Assembly: GCA_963716125.1 (NCBI GenBank)
Contig: OY970294.1
Coordinates: 558,001 to 622,000, forward strand
Direction: 5' to 3'
Length of the DNA: 64,000 bases
From: Acidiluteibacter sp963716125
GTDB lineage: Bacteria; Bacteroidota; Bacteroidia; Flavobacteriales_E; Vicingaceae
Part shown: positions 33,106-42,330 of the stretch, piece by piece
Numbering within the stretch: position 1 is the stretch's first letter
Layout of the letters: every line of letters begins with the position of its first letter
Notes under the pieces: model-generated
The model's input: only the letters and a program-made list of their open reading frames with translations
Databases searched by the model: none
Told to the model about the DNA's origin: nothing
Program-made: the position numbers and the translations under genes

Positions 33106-35751
33106 TTATTGAAAGAAGTAAAATGATAGTTTGATAGCCCAGCTATTAAATTCATTATCTTTAAAGGATACAAATGTTCCAGCATCCATTAAATAAAAAA
33201 TATTGGTCAATGAAATTCCAACTTCCGAAAAATGGATATTTCTATCTGAATATAAATAACCAAACTCCAATTTCTCATCCAATTTTGTTCGGTTTAATAG
33301 CGGTAAATACTTTAGTAGGATATGGTCATTTTCTATTGAAAAATGACCTTCTACGTAATAATCTTTTGTATTAAAAGCATAATAATCAAGTAATCTAAAA
33401 CCATTTATTTTAGGATTGTCAATTACAAAAGTTGGAGCTGTATTAAAATTTTGATAATCCGCAAAGTAAATTGATTTTGAGGCTAGAAATTTTCCTCCTT
33501 CAAAATAGTAATTTACCTTATCTAATAAATATAAAGGAAAGCTTTGTTGAACTGAAAAATGGATGACATCATAGTCTGATTGACTGTTGAACACACCTTT
33601 TATTCCTTTTCTGTAACCAACGCCAAATGTGGGATAAGTAGAGCTGAGAAGAATTTTTCTATTGTCTTTAAAAGTATAATATTGTTTTGGAGTCCATTCT
33701 ATTTTGGCTCTAAAAGTAACGGCAGTATTATTTTTTACCAAGTTGGGATTATTAGCTACTTCTTCATTTTCAGGAGTGTTTGGAGTGTATTCTCTATTGA
33801 GAATGTCAAAAAGCTTAAAATCTGAATTATTAGATAATGCTATTCGATTGGCATATTCCCCACCTAAGCTAAAAACTAAACCATTAATTATATCTATTTG
33901 ATGATCTATTAAAATATAATCTTGTTGATAGAGCTTTTTAACATTTCCTGTAAAAAAAGTGGTTGAAATGGTATTAAGCCGATCGGAAATAGGATCTGTT
34001 CTGTTAAAGCCAATTGTTTTTCTGCCTCCGGAGATATTAATTAGACCTCTTTTTTTCTTGTTGTATTGTGATTCAATCTCCATTCTTGCAGTAAAGGTTT
34101 TCCTTGCGACGGCATAACCCACTATCGGCGAAAATTGAATGTATTTATCTTTTCGGTTTGTCCATGTATAATCAAAAATCGTTTTTTCTGGAGCAAATCC
34201 ATCCACGGTGTTGAAGTAAGGCCAAAGATCAACCAATAAGCCATTTGGTTCAAATATGTGTTTTTTATTTTTGCTCGTTAAAGATCCATTAAAAATAAAC
34301 AGATCTTTAATAACGCTTTGTTTTTTGATGTAGCGGCTAGCTTCACTTTCAATTTTATTAAGTGAATCTATGGCTTTGTAAACTTTTACTTCTTTTTCAG
34401 AAAGCGGAATTTTACGCAGGGATTTCCACAAGCTATCCGATATTTGAAATGCGCTATCCTTATATTTTATATCATAATTTATGTTTACTTCCAACGACTT
34501 AGTGGTATCCATTTTAGCTAACTCTTTGCGTTGTTTTTTAATTAATCGAACGAGTTTAAAAGTTTCACGATTGTTTAAATTTTCTTGTAATATTATTTCC
34601 TGAATTTTTTTTGCAGCCTTGCTACTTATAGTTTTTTCGATACCTGAAGTTGAAGCAGTGGATAAAGAGTCGGAGGATTCGTCATTAATTGAATTATTTA
34701 AGCTCTTTTTTATTTTAGAATCAATAATTGGATTTGTTTTTACCTTCGTATTATTTAAGGTTGCTAAATATTGTAATTGTAGTTGAAGTCCTAATCCTTT
34801 AACAGAAACTCTGACATTATGATTGATAGGCATCCAAATAGATGGACTAATTTCACTGAAATATTGTTTGTATTCTACTTGAACCAACTGTTGTTGAAGT
34901 GAAACATTTATACTGTTTAAATTCCACAGTCCATCATTGAGATACACAAATCCCTTCATCAAATCTGTACCTTTTCGTTTAGGGATTATTTCGATTTTAT
35001 GGACCTTTCTATTATTCTCAATATAATAGCCTATATATTTAAAGTTGTATACTTTGAATGAATTTCTATTGAATGGATTAATGATATCTTTTCCACCTAA
35101 AGTATAAAAGTTAAGTTGAATGTAGGCTAAGGTTGATTTTGTCGTGTCTTTATCCTCAGTTTTTTTAGCAATTATCTTTTCTTCCCTTGTATTTGGCTTG
35201 TTATAAGAATAATGCAAAAAAGTTTCATTTATATCTCCAGTAGGAATTTCCGCCAAATTTTCCTCTTCGGCAAAAAGTTTAACTAAACTAGGAACATTGT
35301 CTGCTACATAGAAACTTCTTACATATACATCTGATTCATAATTAATTATTTGCTCTTTATAATATTGTGCCATTACGATAGCTTTTCGAATAATATTATA
35401 GGCAGGATCTTCCGTTGTTGAGTTTAAGTCGGAATCAGATATTTTATAAGAAATAGGCTTTAATTTAATCTGAAGGTTTTCCGAGTTGGATTGGGCATTT
35501 GCAGTAATAGATTTAAGATAAAAGTCTTGAGATTGAATAGACAATTGATATTGACCGCATTCAACATTCATTAAAAATTCACCTTCCATATTCGCCATCG
35601 AGCTAACGGCAAGCTCAGTTATGTAAATATTGGCGTAGGGAATGGGATTTCCATCTTCGTCGCTTATTTTTCCTTGTATTCTACAATTGTTTTGTGAAAA
35701 AACAGCCATAGAGATAAAGGAAAAGAAAATTAGAATGAATGCTTGCTTCAT
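33106..35751 (-). CDS. DUF5686 outer-membrane protein with carboxypeptidase-like regulatory domain
   Basis: An 881-residue paralogue of the product of 4046-6484. The signal peptide ends 'SMAVFSQ'; a CarboxypepD_reg-like domain ('RIQGKISDEDGNPIPYANIYI') covers about 22-100; a long DUF5686 region includes 'NIIRKAIVMAQYYKEQI' and 'KGFVYLNDGLWNLNSINV'; the C-terminal barrel ends 'NSWAIKLSFYFFQ' with a terminal phenylalanine-rich strand. A charged helical insertion (about 360-480) is rich in Lys/Glu/Ser. The role is unknown. It is a single gene, separated from sucB by 193 bp with no convincing terminator. Confidence 0.87.
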   Translation of the reverse strand: MKQAFILIFFSFISMAVFSQNNCRIQGKISDEDGNPIPYANIYITELAVSSMANMEGEFLMNVECGQYQLSIQSQDFYLKSITANAQSNSENLQIKLKPISYKISDSDLNSTTEDPAYNIIRKAIVMAQYYKEQIINYESDVYVRSFYVADNVPSLVKLFAEEENLAEIPTGDINETFLHYSYNKPNTREEKIIAKKTEDKDTTKSTLAYIQLNFYTLGGKDIINPFNRNSFKVYNFKYIGYYIENNRKVHKIEIIPKRKGTDLMKGFVYLNDGLWNLNSINVSLQQQLVQVEYKQYFSEISPSIWMPINHNVRVSVKGLGLQLQLQYLATLNNTKVKTNPIIDSKIKKSLNNSINDESSDSLSTASTSGIEKTISSKAAKKIQEIILQENLNNRETFKLVRLIKKQRKELAKMDTTKSLEVNINYDIKYKDSAFQISDSLWKSLRKIPLSEKEVKVYKAIDSLNKIESEASRYIKKQSVIKDLFIFNGSLTSKNKKHIFEPNGLLVDLWPYFNTVDGFAPEKTIFDYTWTNRKDKYIQFSPIVGYAVARKTFTARMEIESQYNKKKRGLINISGGRKTIGFNRTDPISDRLNTISTTFFTGNVKKLYQQDYILIDHQIDIINGLVFSLGGEYANRIALSNNSDFKLFDILNREYTPNTPENEEVANNPNLVKNNTAVTFRAKIEWTPKQYYTFKDNRKILLSSTYPTFGVGYRKGIKGVFNSQSDYDVIHFSVQQSFPLYLLDKVNYYFEGGKFLASKSIYFADYQNFNTAPTFVIDNPKINGFRLLDYYAFNTKDYYVEGHFSIENDHILLKYLPLLNRTKLDEKLEFGYLYSDRNIHFSEVGISLTNIFYLMDAGTFVSFKDNEFNSWAIKLSFYFFQ

Positions 35752-35967
35752 TTATATATTTAGACAAAGAATAGACGAAATTACTGTTTTTGATGCGATA
35801 GTGATACCTATCTTAAAATAAATCTTGCAATTATAATGCCCTAAAGTAAGTTAAGTCTTTTAAGCTTAAATTATTATTATTTCGTTCAAAAGGATTTGCA
35901 ATCTTTCGTTCTTATACTATTAGAGATTTGGCCTATTTACATAAGCTTATAATATAAATTATTGCTT

Positions 35968-35993
35968 CTAATTCCGATAGCTATCGGAATTAG
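35968..35993. repeat. Perfect 26-bp palindrome at the nhaA stop codon
   Basis: The outer arms CTAATTCCGATAG / CTATCGGAATTAG form a perfect palindrome overlapping the nhaA stop codon (35990-35992). The core CCGATAGCTATCGG matches the type of the 16641-16654 palindrome. It may act as a transcript-end hairpin for nhaA, although no T-run follows. Confidence 0.7.
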
Positions 35994-37339
35994 TCTATAA
36001 TCTCTTCTTTCTTCTTTTTATTCGCAAAACTCAACACAAAATATCCTAATAATCCTGCGATAACCGAAGCCAATAATATTGCCATTTTGGCTTGTTCTTT
36101 TACAATGGGATCATTAAAAGCTAATTCGGATATAAAAATAGACATGGTGAATCCAATACCAGCCATTAAACCAATTCCTATCATTTGAACCCAATTTACG
36201 TTGGGAGGTAATTCTGCAATTTTTAATTTGATTAATAGGGCAGAGAAACCAAAAATTCCTATCGTTTTTCCTAAAATTAAGCCTAAACCTATACCTAAGG
36301 AAACCGAACCCAATAGGGATGACATTATTTCTGCATTAAATTCTAAGCCTGCATTACTCAGTGCAAACAACGGTAAAATTAAAAATGCAACAACAGGATT
36401 TAGAGCATGTTCCATTTTTTGTAATGGTGTCATAGCTTGGCCTCTTACTGTTTGTATTTGTTCTAAAATGTCCTGCTGCTCTTCCGTTACGAATGTGCTA
36501 TTTGTTCGTTCTGCATTTCTAAAACGGTTTAGCAGTGTATCTAATCTTTTTATAAATAGACTTTCATCTATTTTTGCTCTAGCCGGAATAGCTGCTGCAA
36601 TTAAGACTCCTGCTAAAGTAGCATGAACACCTGATAGTAAAAAAGCAACCCATAAACCACAAGCTCCAATAATAATATAAAAACTGCTCTTTCGAATGCC
36701 TAATAAATTACCAATAATAAGAATTAAGAAAAACAAAGCTCCCCACTCTAAGAAATTAACATATAAGTTTTCAGTGTAGAAAAATGCAATTACTAAAACT
36801 GCACCTAAATCATCAACAATAGCTAAAGCAGTTAAAAACACTTTTAATGCTAATGGAACCCTTTTTCCTAACAAACTTAAAACACCTAATGAGAATGCTA
36901 TATCTGTTGCCATTGGCACACCCCAGCCTGATTCTGTTGATGAATCATAGTTAAAAAATAAGTAGATAATTGCTGGAACTATCATTCCACCCAATGCAGC
37001 TGCAATAGGTAAAGCAGCTTTTTTTGGCGAGGATAAATCCCCTGCCATTATTTCCCTTTTTATTTCTAAACCAACTGTAAAAAAGAAAATTGTCATCAAA
37101 CCATCATTAATCCAATAATGCAGACTTTTTTCTAATGTATAACCTCCTAAACTTATTCCAAATGTGTTTTCCCAAAGGTGATGATAGCTTTCTGCATCAA
37201 AAAAATTAACCCAAACTAAAGCTATGATAACAGCGATAAATAAGACAATTCCTGAAGAGGCTTTATTTTTCAATAAATTATCTACAGGTTTTAAAAGAAA
37301 ATCAATGGGTGCTTTTTTGTTCGGTTTTAAGAAATTCAA
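35990..37339 (-). CDS. nhaA: Na+/H+ antiporter NhaA
   Basis: A 449-residue inner-membrane antiporter exchanging Na+ for H+ in salt and pH homeostasis. The ion-binding aspartates are visible in 'ATDIAFSLGVLSL' and the DD pair in 'ALAIVDDLGAVLVIAFFY'; 'NDGLMTIFFFTVGLEIKREI' near the N-terminus is also characteristic. A long charged loop around residues 255-310 makes it longer than the E. coli protein. The start codon appears to be TTG (37337-37339); no ATG lies nearby in frame. A marine or saline habitat is suggested but not proven. Confidence 0.95.
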   Translation of the reverse strand: MNFLKPNKKAPIDFLLKPVDNLLKNKASSGIVLFIAVIIALVWVNFFDAESYHHLWENTFGISLGGYTLEKSLHYWINDGLMTIFFFTVGLEIKREIMAGDLSSPKKAALPIAAALGGMIVPAIIYLFFNYDSSTESGWGVPMATDIAFSLGVLSLLGKRVPLALKVFLTALAIVDDLGAVLVIAFFYTENLYVNFLEWGALFFLILIIGNLLGIRKSSFYIIIGACGLWVAFLLSGVHATLAGVLIAAAIPARAKIDESLFIKRLDTLLNRFRNAERTNSTFVTEEQQDILEQIQTVRGQAMTPLQKMEHALNPVVAFLILPLFALSNAGLEFNAEIMSSLLGSVSLGIGLGLILGKTIGIFGFSALLIKLKIAELPPNVNWVQMIGIGLMAGIGFTMSIFISELAFNDPIVKEQAKMAILLASVIAGLLGYFVLSFANKKKKEEIID

Positions 37340-37414
37340 TTACTTAGTTTTTAAATGGAAAATAAATATCTAACCTTATAAAATTATAATACTATCAAAT
37401 GAATGCTATAAAAT

Positions 37415-38791
37415 TTATGGTTGAATCAGCATTTTTTGATAATAAATCTGATTGGAATTGGAAGCGTCCTTGCTTTTAATTGATAGTATAATTTCTTGTG
37501 CTTCAATAGTTGAAAGATTTAAAAGGATTTGATGTTTTCCTTTAGAAAAAATTCCTTTTTCATAAACAGCCAACTGTTGACCTAATAAATTTTTAACTTC
37601 AATAGTGATTGGGCTAGAATTTTCTAAATTCAAATCAATATGGATGTTAGAATTTTTATTGATAGGATTGGGATAAATTTTTGCAAAATTATTTTCAATT
37701 TTGCCCTCCTTAAGATTAGTAAATGGACTTACATTTATATAATTAGTATAGGTGGAATCTACTTGTCCAAGTGCATTAATAACCGTAAAAGTTACTGTAT
37801 ATAAACCTGGTAGATTAAAAACTACATCCGGTCGTGGAGAGTTGGCGGCGCTATTATTTACAAAACTCACGGTATTAGGACTAAATGTATAGTCGTAAGC
37901 AGTGTTTCCTAAATCAATGACATCAGCAGTAAATTTAACTGTATCCATTAGTTGTGCAACATTAGTTTTATTTGCAGACATAATAGGTTTAGGGCTTAAA
38001 TCGGTACTCACAGCTCTTGGATTGTCTCTATATTGCAAAGTAGTGGCTACAAATTCATCATTAATTATGGAGCCATAAACTTTCATAACAGGTAATTTTA
38101 TTCCTTTTGCCAACCATTGATATTCTCTTGTAATATTTGGAAAAGCAAAGCTTTGACCTGTCGCATTGATAGAATCTTGCGAAACTAAATCTGTTTGTAT
38201 GCGAATGCAATTGTATGTTCCATAAGGCGTGGTAATACTTCCATATCCATCTACTTGATTAATTCTATAACCATCAGAAAAATAAGAAGCTAAAAAGAGA
38301 ACACTTGCATTAAATTTAAAAGTAGAGCTGTCTCTGTCATTATAATTTAATGGAAATTGAAAAACTTCATCTGCGTCTGTAAAGGTATTGGCAATATTAA
38401 AAAAACCATACTTCGCTCCTAAACCATTTCTTAAGAAAGCAGAAGAATTGCTTTGATAAAATTCATATACATCTGTTAATTCGTAAGTTCCATAACGTAA
38501 AGTATCAGCCCGTTTTTTTCCAAAAAATCCGGCTGAGAAATTGGAACTATAAGGGGTTTGAGATTTGGGAAGAAAATTTTCAATACCCTGAACTTTTGGT
38601 TGAATAGAAGCAAAATTCCAAACAGCATTTGCTCCTTTTATATTAATTTGACTTAGAGCAGTGGAATCAATCACGGCTGCACTGAAACGCAAGGTATCAC
38701 CAGAAACAGGCATATCTGAACTGTCAATGCTTATTTGAGCATTTAAACTTAAGCCACTTATCAATATTAGGGAACAAATAATATTTTTCAT
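37415..38791 (-). CDS. Secreted protein with PKD-like and T9SS type A sorting domains
   Basis: A 458-residue protein. A signal peptide ('LILISGLSLNAQ') is followed by a beta-rich N-terminal domain I do not recognise, a PKD-like segment near 290-355 ('GLYTVTFTVINALGQVDSTYTNYINV'-type strand pattern), and a C-terminal domain of about 85 residues starting 'FAKIYPNPINKNSN' and ending 'KMLIQP'. The YPNP start and length are those of the T9SS type A sorting signal, so it is exported through the outer membrane by the Por system. The function is unknown. It is 10 bp downstream of the Nfu gene, possibly cotranscribed. Confidence 0.85.
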   Translation of the reverse strand: MKNIICSLILISGLSLNAQISIDSSDMPVSGDTLRFSAAVIDSTALSQINIKGANAVWNFASIQPKVQGIENFLPKSQTPYSSNFSAGFFGKKRADTLRYGTYELTDVYEFYQSNSSAFLRNGLGAKYGFFNIANTFTDADEVFQFPLNYNDRDSSTFKFNASVLFLASYFSDGYRINQVDGYGSITTPYGTYNCIRIQTDLVSQDSINATGQSFAFPNITREYQWLAKGIKLPVMKVYGSIINDEFVATTLQYRDNPRAVSTDLSPKPIMSANKTNVAQLMDTVKFTADVIDLGNTAYDYTFSPNTVSFVNNSAANSPRPDVVFNLPGLYTVTFTVINALGQVDSTYTNYINVSPFTNLKEGKIENNFAKIYPNPINKNSNIHIDLNLENSSPITIEVKNLLGQQLAVYEKGIFSKGKHQILLNLSTIEAQEIILSIKSKDASNSNQIYYQKMLIQP

Positions 38792-38801
38792 AATTTATTT
38801 T

Positions 38802-39431
38802 TTAACCGTTAATAGCTTCTACCTCTTTTACTTCAGGCAACATATCTCTCAGCATATTTTCAATACCTGCCTTCAATGTCATGGTAGATGAAGGGCAACC
38901 ACTGCAAGCACCTTTTAGCACCACTTTTACTTTTCCCTCCTCAAAAGAATGAAAATGTATCGCTCCACCATCACTTTCTACAGCAGGTCTTACATATTCA
39001 TCTAATATTTCTGCAATTTTAGCATCTAATCCTTCTAAATCCTCTTTTGCAGGTACTTGAATAGAAGTGCTTTCAATGTTTTCTTGAATAATACTTTCTG
39101 TCTTTGGAGCAACTTTCGGAGCTATTTGAATTCCATTATCTTGATTTAATAAATCAGAAATAACTGTTTTTAATTCTAATAAAATATCATCCCATTCTAC
39201 AAAGTCTTGCTTGGTGATACTCACAAAATTACTAGCAATAAAAATCCCTTTTACAAATGGGAAAGTGAATAATTCTGTTGCAAACTCAGATGACTTAGCT
39301 TCATCTGAATGATTAAATTCATATACATTTCCATCAACAATTAAGTATCGGTTGGATACAAATTTCATGGTAGCAGGATTTGGGGTACTTTCTGCATATA
39401 TATTATGTGGGGCTAATGTTGTTTTACTCAT
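38802..39431 (-). CDS. Nfu-type Fe-S cluster carrier protein
   Basis: A 209-residue protein with an N-terminal Nfu_N domain ('IYAESTPNPATMKFVSNR', 'PFVKGIFIASNFVSITK') and a C-terminal NifU-like domain ('VESDGGAIHFHSFEEGKV' and CxxC in 'KGACSGCPSSTMTLKAGIE'). The two cysteines bind a 4Fe-4S cluster between two subunits for delivery to target enzymes, such as the radical SAM protein or lipoate synthase. It is the first gene before the T9SS cargo gene, with a divergent carbonic anhydrase upstream. Confidence 0.92.
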   Translation of the reverse strand: MSKTTLAPHNIYAESTPNPATMKFVSNRYLIVDGNVYEFNHSDEAKSSEFATELFTFPFVKGIFIASNFVSITKQDFVEWDDILLELKTVISDLLNQDNGIQIAPKVAPKTESIIQENIESTSIQVPAKEDLEGLDAKIAEILDEYVRPAVESDGGAIHFHSFEEGKVKVVLKGACSGCPSSTMTLKAGIENMLRDMLPEVKEVEAING

Positions 39432-39550
39432 TATTAATTATTGATTTTAGCATTCGTGAATCTACGAATACATAATTTTAAATTTTTACAAAGGTATTAA
39501 GAAAAGCTTAGTTTCTTTGCTATATTAGTCGCGTATAAAATTAAGATGAA

Positions 39551-40075
39551 ATGGCTTTGATTAAAAAAGTGCATAATATTGCACCAAAATTTGGGAATGA
39601 TTGCTTTTTGGCAGAAAACAGTACAATTGTTGGCGATGTAATTATGGGTAATGAATGCAGTGTGTGGTTCAATGCTGTAATAAGAGGAGATGTAAATTAT
39701 ATCAGATTTGGAGATAGAGTAAATGTGCAAGATGGTGCGGTTATTCATTGTACCTATCAAAAGGCACCTACTAACATTGGAAATAATGTTTCTATTGGTC
39801 ACAATGCATTAGTGCATGGTTGTACTATTCATGACAATGTTTTGATAGGAATGGGATCTATTGTAATGGATAATTGTGTGGTTGAAAGTAATTCAATTAT
39901 TGCTGCTGGAGCTGTACTTTTAGAAGGGACTCATGTTAAGGCAGGTAGCGTATATGCAGGTGTGCCAGCAAAAAAAGTAAAGGATGCTGATATTAAATTA
40001 ATAGAAGGAGAAATCAATAGAATTGCCAATAATTATGTAAAGTATTCTTCTTGGTTTAAGGAAGAATCAAATTGA
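39551..40075 (+). CDS. Gamma carbonic anhydrase family protein (left-handed beta-helix)
   Basis: A 174-residue hexapeptide-repeat protein. 'SVWFNAVIRGDVNYIRFGDRVNVQDGAVIHCT', 'NVSIGHNALVHGCTIHDNVLIGMGSIVMD' and 'GSVYAGVPAKKVK' match the YrdA/PaaY group. The histidines that bind metal between subunits are present (VIHCT and GHNALVHGC). Many members of this subgroup show weak or no carbonic anhydrase activity, so the reaction is uncertain. Single gene, divergent from the Nfu gene. Confidence 0.92.
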   Translation: MALIKKVHNIAPKFGNDCFLAENSTIVGDVIMGNECSVWFNAVIRGDVNYIRFGDRVNVQDGAVIHCTYQKAPTNIGNNVSIGHNALVHGCTIHDNVLIGMGSIVMDNCVVESNSIIAAGAVLLEGTHVKAGSVYAGVPAKKVKDADIKLIEGEINRIANNYVKYSSWFKEESN

Positions 40076-40086
40076 TGATTAAACAG

Positions 40087-40290
40087 TTATGCGAATTGAT
40101 TTAAAATAAATGCGATTAATATTGCGACTCCAAAACTTATTAAAATAATTGCCTGCCAGTATTGTGCTAAAATTCCTGTTGATGAAGTATTTTTTCCTGT
40201 TTTAAACTCATTCTTCTTATAAAAGTAAATAATAACTCCCATTGAAAAAAGAAAAGTAATGGCGCTCACTATAATTATCCAACTTTCCAT
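40087..40290 (-). CDS. Small two-helix membrane protein, promoter split by an IS
   Basis: A 67-residue protein starting at ATG 40290, with a hydrophobic helix (residues 4-24), a basic loop (KKNEFKTGKN), and a second helix (about 42-63). I do not recognise it. A longer reading from 40383 lies inside the insertion sequence and is an artefact. The IS target duplication ends 2 bp before the ATG. With the IS removed, upstream DNA would read TAAATTTG-TTTT-ATG, a perfect -7 box. The insertion changes the TA of that box to CC, so native transcription is probably lost, or replaced by read-through from the same-strand transposase gene. Confidence 0.7.
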   Translation of the reverse strand: MESWIIIVSAITFLFSMGVIIYFYKKNEFKTGKNTSSTGILAQYWQAIILISFGVAILIAFILNQFA

Positions 40291-40292
40291 AA

Positions 40293-40300
40293 AACAAATT
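40293..40300. repeat. 8-bp target-site duplication, left copy
   Basis: AACAAATT, repeated directly at 41373-41380 on the other side of the IS. Eight-bp duplications are standard for IS1595 elements. Confidence 0.9.
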
Positions 40301-41372
40301 GGCTCTAGTTTAGCACTGCGTTGATAATAGTGTTTTATAGTTTGGTTGGATTTGAACAAAGCGCTCCAGAGCTCCCGCAACAACTATCTGCTTTGCGAAA
40401 GCAAGGGTAATATCCTTGTTTGATTTTATTTTTTCTTTTATAATATGCCAATTTAGGTATTGTTGCAGGTATTTAGTAGACACGCCCCAGAATGTATTTC
40501 CAATCCACTTCTTTATTTTATTGTGCGTTGAGTTTACATGCTGTACATGAAACGCTCCTTTTACTCTTTCTCCCCTGGAAACATTTACCGGATGAAACTC
40601 AATTTTGGTGTCTTTAGCGAAGCCTTTATAACTGTGGTGAGAATCACTACACAAAATTGTGCTCCCTTTTTTTATGCGATTGCCAATAGCATTTTTAATA
40701 TCAATCTTTCTAATCCGTCCAAGTGTAGCTACACTCAGATTTAGCATTGACTTTCTGTCTTGAGTCACGATGACCGCAACCTGATCATTGCTTACACCCC
40801 TTTTGCTTGACTTACCGCCTCTTTTCCTTGGTTCTCGATTTTTAACCTTCATCCCTTTTTCAGATTTGAGGAAAAAGGTCTCATCACTTTCTGTGATACC
40901 AATGAAGGGCTCTCCGTCATCTGCGTCAACTGAAGACAATATCTTGTGGCGCCAATCAAAGGCTGTTTTCTTATTAATACCCAAAATCGAAACAATTTTG
41001 TCAAGACTTTTTTCTTCAACCATTAGTTTAAGATAATCAACAATCTTGTCTTTTCTTTGCAGCCCTGCCATCCAAGTACCTGTATACTCCGTAAAACTTC
41101 TTTGGCAAGACTTGCATTTGTAGCGCTGTGCTCCTTTGTCAATCCCAAAACGAACATACTTAGAATGAGAACAATGAGGACAGGCTCCGAGTTTGTTATT
41201 AAACTCATGCTGACGTGAAACAATCGCAGACAGGTTAATCTCTTTAGTTGAATCTTCAATCTCCTTCAACAAACGCTCACGTTGTTTAATTGGCAGAGAG
41301 AGTATTTGGTCTTTAAGCTTTTCTGTTTTCATACACACAATATACAAATAATAGCTGAATTAAACTAGAGCC
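40301..41372 (-). mobile_element. Intact IS1595-family insertion sequence
   Basis: A 1072-bp element with perfect 12-bp terminal inverted repeats GGCTCTAGTTTA (40301-40312; complement at 41361-41372), flanked by the 8-bp direct repeat AACAAATT. It carries one full-length transposase. Perfect ends and an unchanged target duplication point to recent insertion. It differs clearly from the other IS1595-family element at 611-1580, with different ends and a different transposase subgroup. Confidence 0.95.
40310..41332 (-). CDS. IS1595-family transposase
   Basis: A 340-residue transposase. The N-terminal helix (1-35) precedes a zinc ribbon with C51/C54 and C73/C76 ('QRYKCKSCQRSF'), a helix-turn-helix-like stretch ('IVSILGINKKTAFDWRHKIL'), and the catalytic core: D150 (ITESDETFF), D230 (LCSDSHHSYKGF) and probably N294 in 'YLQQYLNWH', with 'HVNSTHNKIKKWI' before it. 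This DDN arrangement is known within IS1595. ATG 41332 is preferred to the start at 41347. Its stop codon lies in the terminal repeat. Confidence 0.93.
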   Translation of the reverse strand: MKTEKLKDQILSLPIKQRERLLKEIEDSTKEINLSAIVSRQHEFNNKLGACPHCSHSKYVRFGIDKGAQRYKCKSCQRSFTEYTGTWMAGLQRKDKIVDYLKLMVEEKSLDKIVSILGINKKTAFDWRHKILSSVDADDGEPFIGITESDETFFLKSEKGMKVKNREPRKRGGKSSKRGVSNDQVAVIVTQDRKSMLNLSVATLGRIRKIDIKNAIGNRIKKGSTILCSDSHHSYKGFAKDTKIEFHPVNVSRGERVKGAFHVQHVNSTHNKIKKWIGNTFWGVSTKYLQQYLNWHIIKEKIKSNKDITLAFAKQIVVAGALERFVQIQPNYKTLLSTQC

Positions 41373-41380
41373 AACAAATT
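41373..41380. repeat. 8-bp target-site duplication, right copy
   Basis: AACAAATT. On the minus strand, joined to the flanking TTA, it rebuilds the -7 box TAAATTTG of the small membrane-protein gene. Confidence 0.9.
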
Positions 41381-41505
41381 TAATAAAAATAGATTGGTCG
41401 ATTGCTTAAAATTGATATTTGTAAATTATTTACTGATTCGCTTCTTTTTTATTAAAAAATTATATCATGAAGAAGCAAAACCTCTAACTTCTATGCTCTA
41501 AAGTT

Positions 41506-42327
41506 TTACCAAATCGCAGCTTTTTCCAAATTGATTTTATCTGGAAAGAAAAAACGGGTACTTTTTTCAAATGAGGCAGTATAATCGGAAACGTAAAAAT
41601 GGTGATTTTCTAATTTGCCTGTATTTAATAAATTAGCTTTAGTCAATAAATTTTTTATATGAGCACCTACAATGTCAGCTGAATCTATTACACTTACCTT
41701 ATCTTTATAAAAATGATTGATTTCATCTTTTATTAAGGGATAATGGGTACACGCTAAAATAATTGAATTGATATTTTTTAATTTTTGATCATTGAGATAC
41801 GATTCTAAAACAGTTCGAGAAATTTTATCGTTGATAAAACCTTCTTCTATCATAGGGGCTAATAATGGAGTAGCCATAGAAGATACATCTAAAGTAGGAT
41901 TAATTTGATTTAACTTCTTACGATAAACTCCAGTTCTTATTGTTCCTTTGGTTCCAATAATGCCTACATGGTCATTTTTTTTAGAATGTTCATTTACATA
42001 TTCAATAACAGGATCAATTACATTCACTAAAATAGCTTTATTCCCTACTGCCTTACTTACTTCTTTCCAAGCAATAGAGGAAGCAGTGTTACAAGCTATT
42101 ACAATTATTTTACATTCTTTTTCTAATAAAAACTTAGCAATTTCAACTGAATAGTGTTTGATGGAATAAGGCGCTTTATCACCATATGGCAAGTGGGCAG
42201 TATCACCAAAATAAATAATTTGCTCATCGGGCAAATGTTTTTTAATGGCACTTGCAACCGTTAAACCGCCAATACCGGAGTCAAAAACTCCAATGGCATG
42301 ATGAGATAATGTGTTTTTAGTTTTCAA
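41506..42327 (-). CDS. murI: Glutamate racemase
   Basis: A cofactor-free racemase making D-glutamate for peptidoglycan. 'IGVFDSGIGGLTVASAIKKHLP', 'YFGDTAHLPYG', the first catalytic cysteine in 'IVIACNTASS' and the second in 'ILACTHYPLI' are all present. No ATG is in frame near the N-terminus. A TTG at 42327 gives about 273 residues; the TTG at 42351 lies inside the terminator hairpin of the upstream ompH gene and is unlikely. It is the last gene of the minus-strand envelope cluster. Confidence 0.9.
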   Translation of the reverse strand: MKTKNTLSHHAIGVFDSGIGGLTVASAIKKHLPDEQIIYFGDTAHLPYGDKAPYSIKHYSVEIAKFLLEKECKIIVIACNTASSIAWKEVSKAVGNKAILVNVIDPVIEYVNEHSKKNDHVGIIGTKGTIRTGVYRKKLNQINPTLDVSSMATPLLAPMIEEGFINDKISRTVLESYLNDQKLKNINSIILACTHYPLIKDEINHFYKDKVSVIDSADIVGAHIKNLLTKANLLNTGKLENHHFYVSDYTASFEKSTRFFFPDKINLEKAAIW

Positions 42328-42330
42328 ATC

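Noticed and set aside
36201..36626. 141-codon open frame on the plus strand
   Set aside because: It is antisense to nhaA, with low-complexity lysine/proline content and no family pattern.
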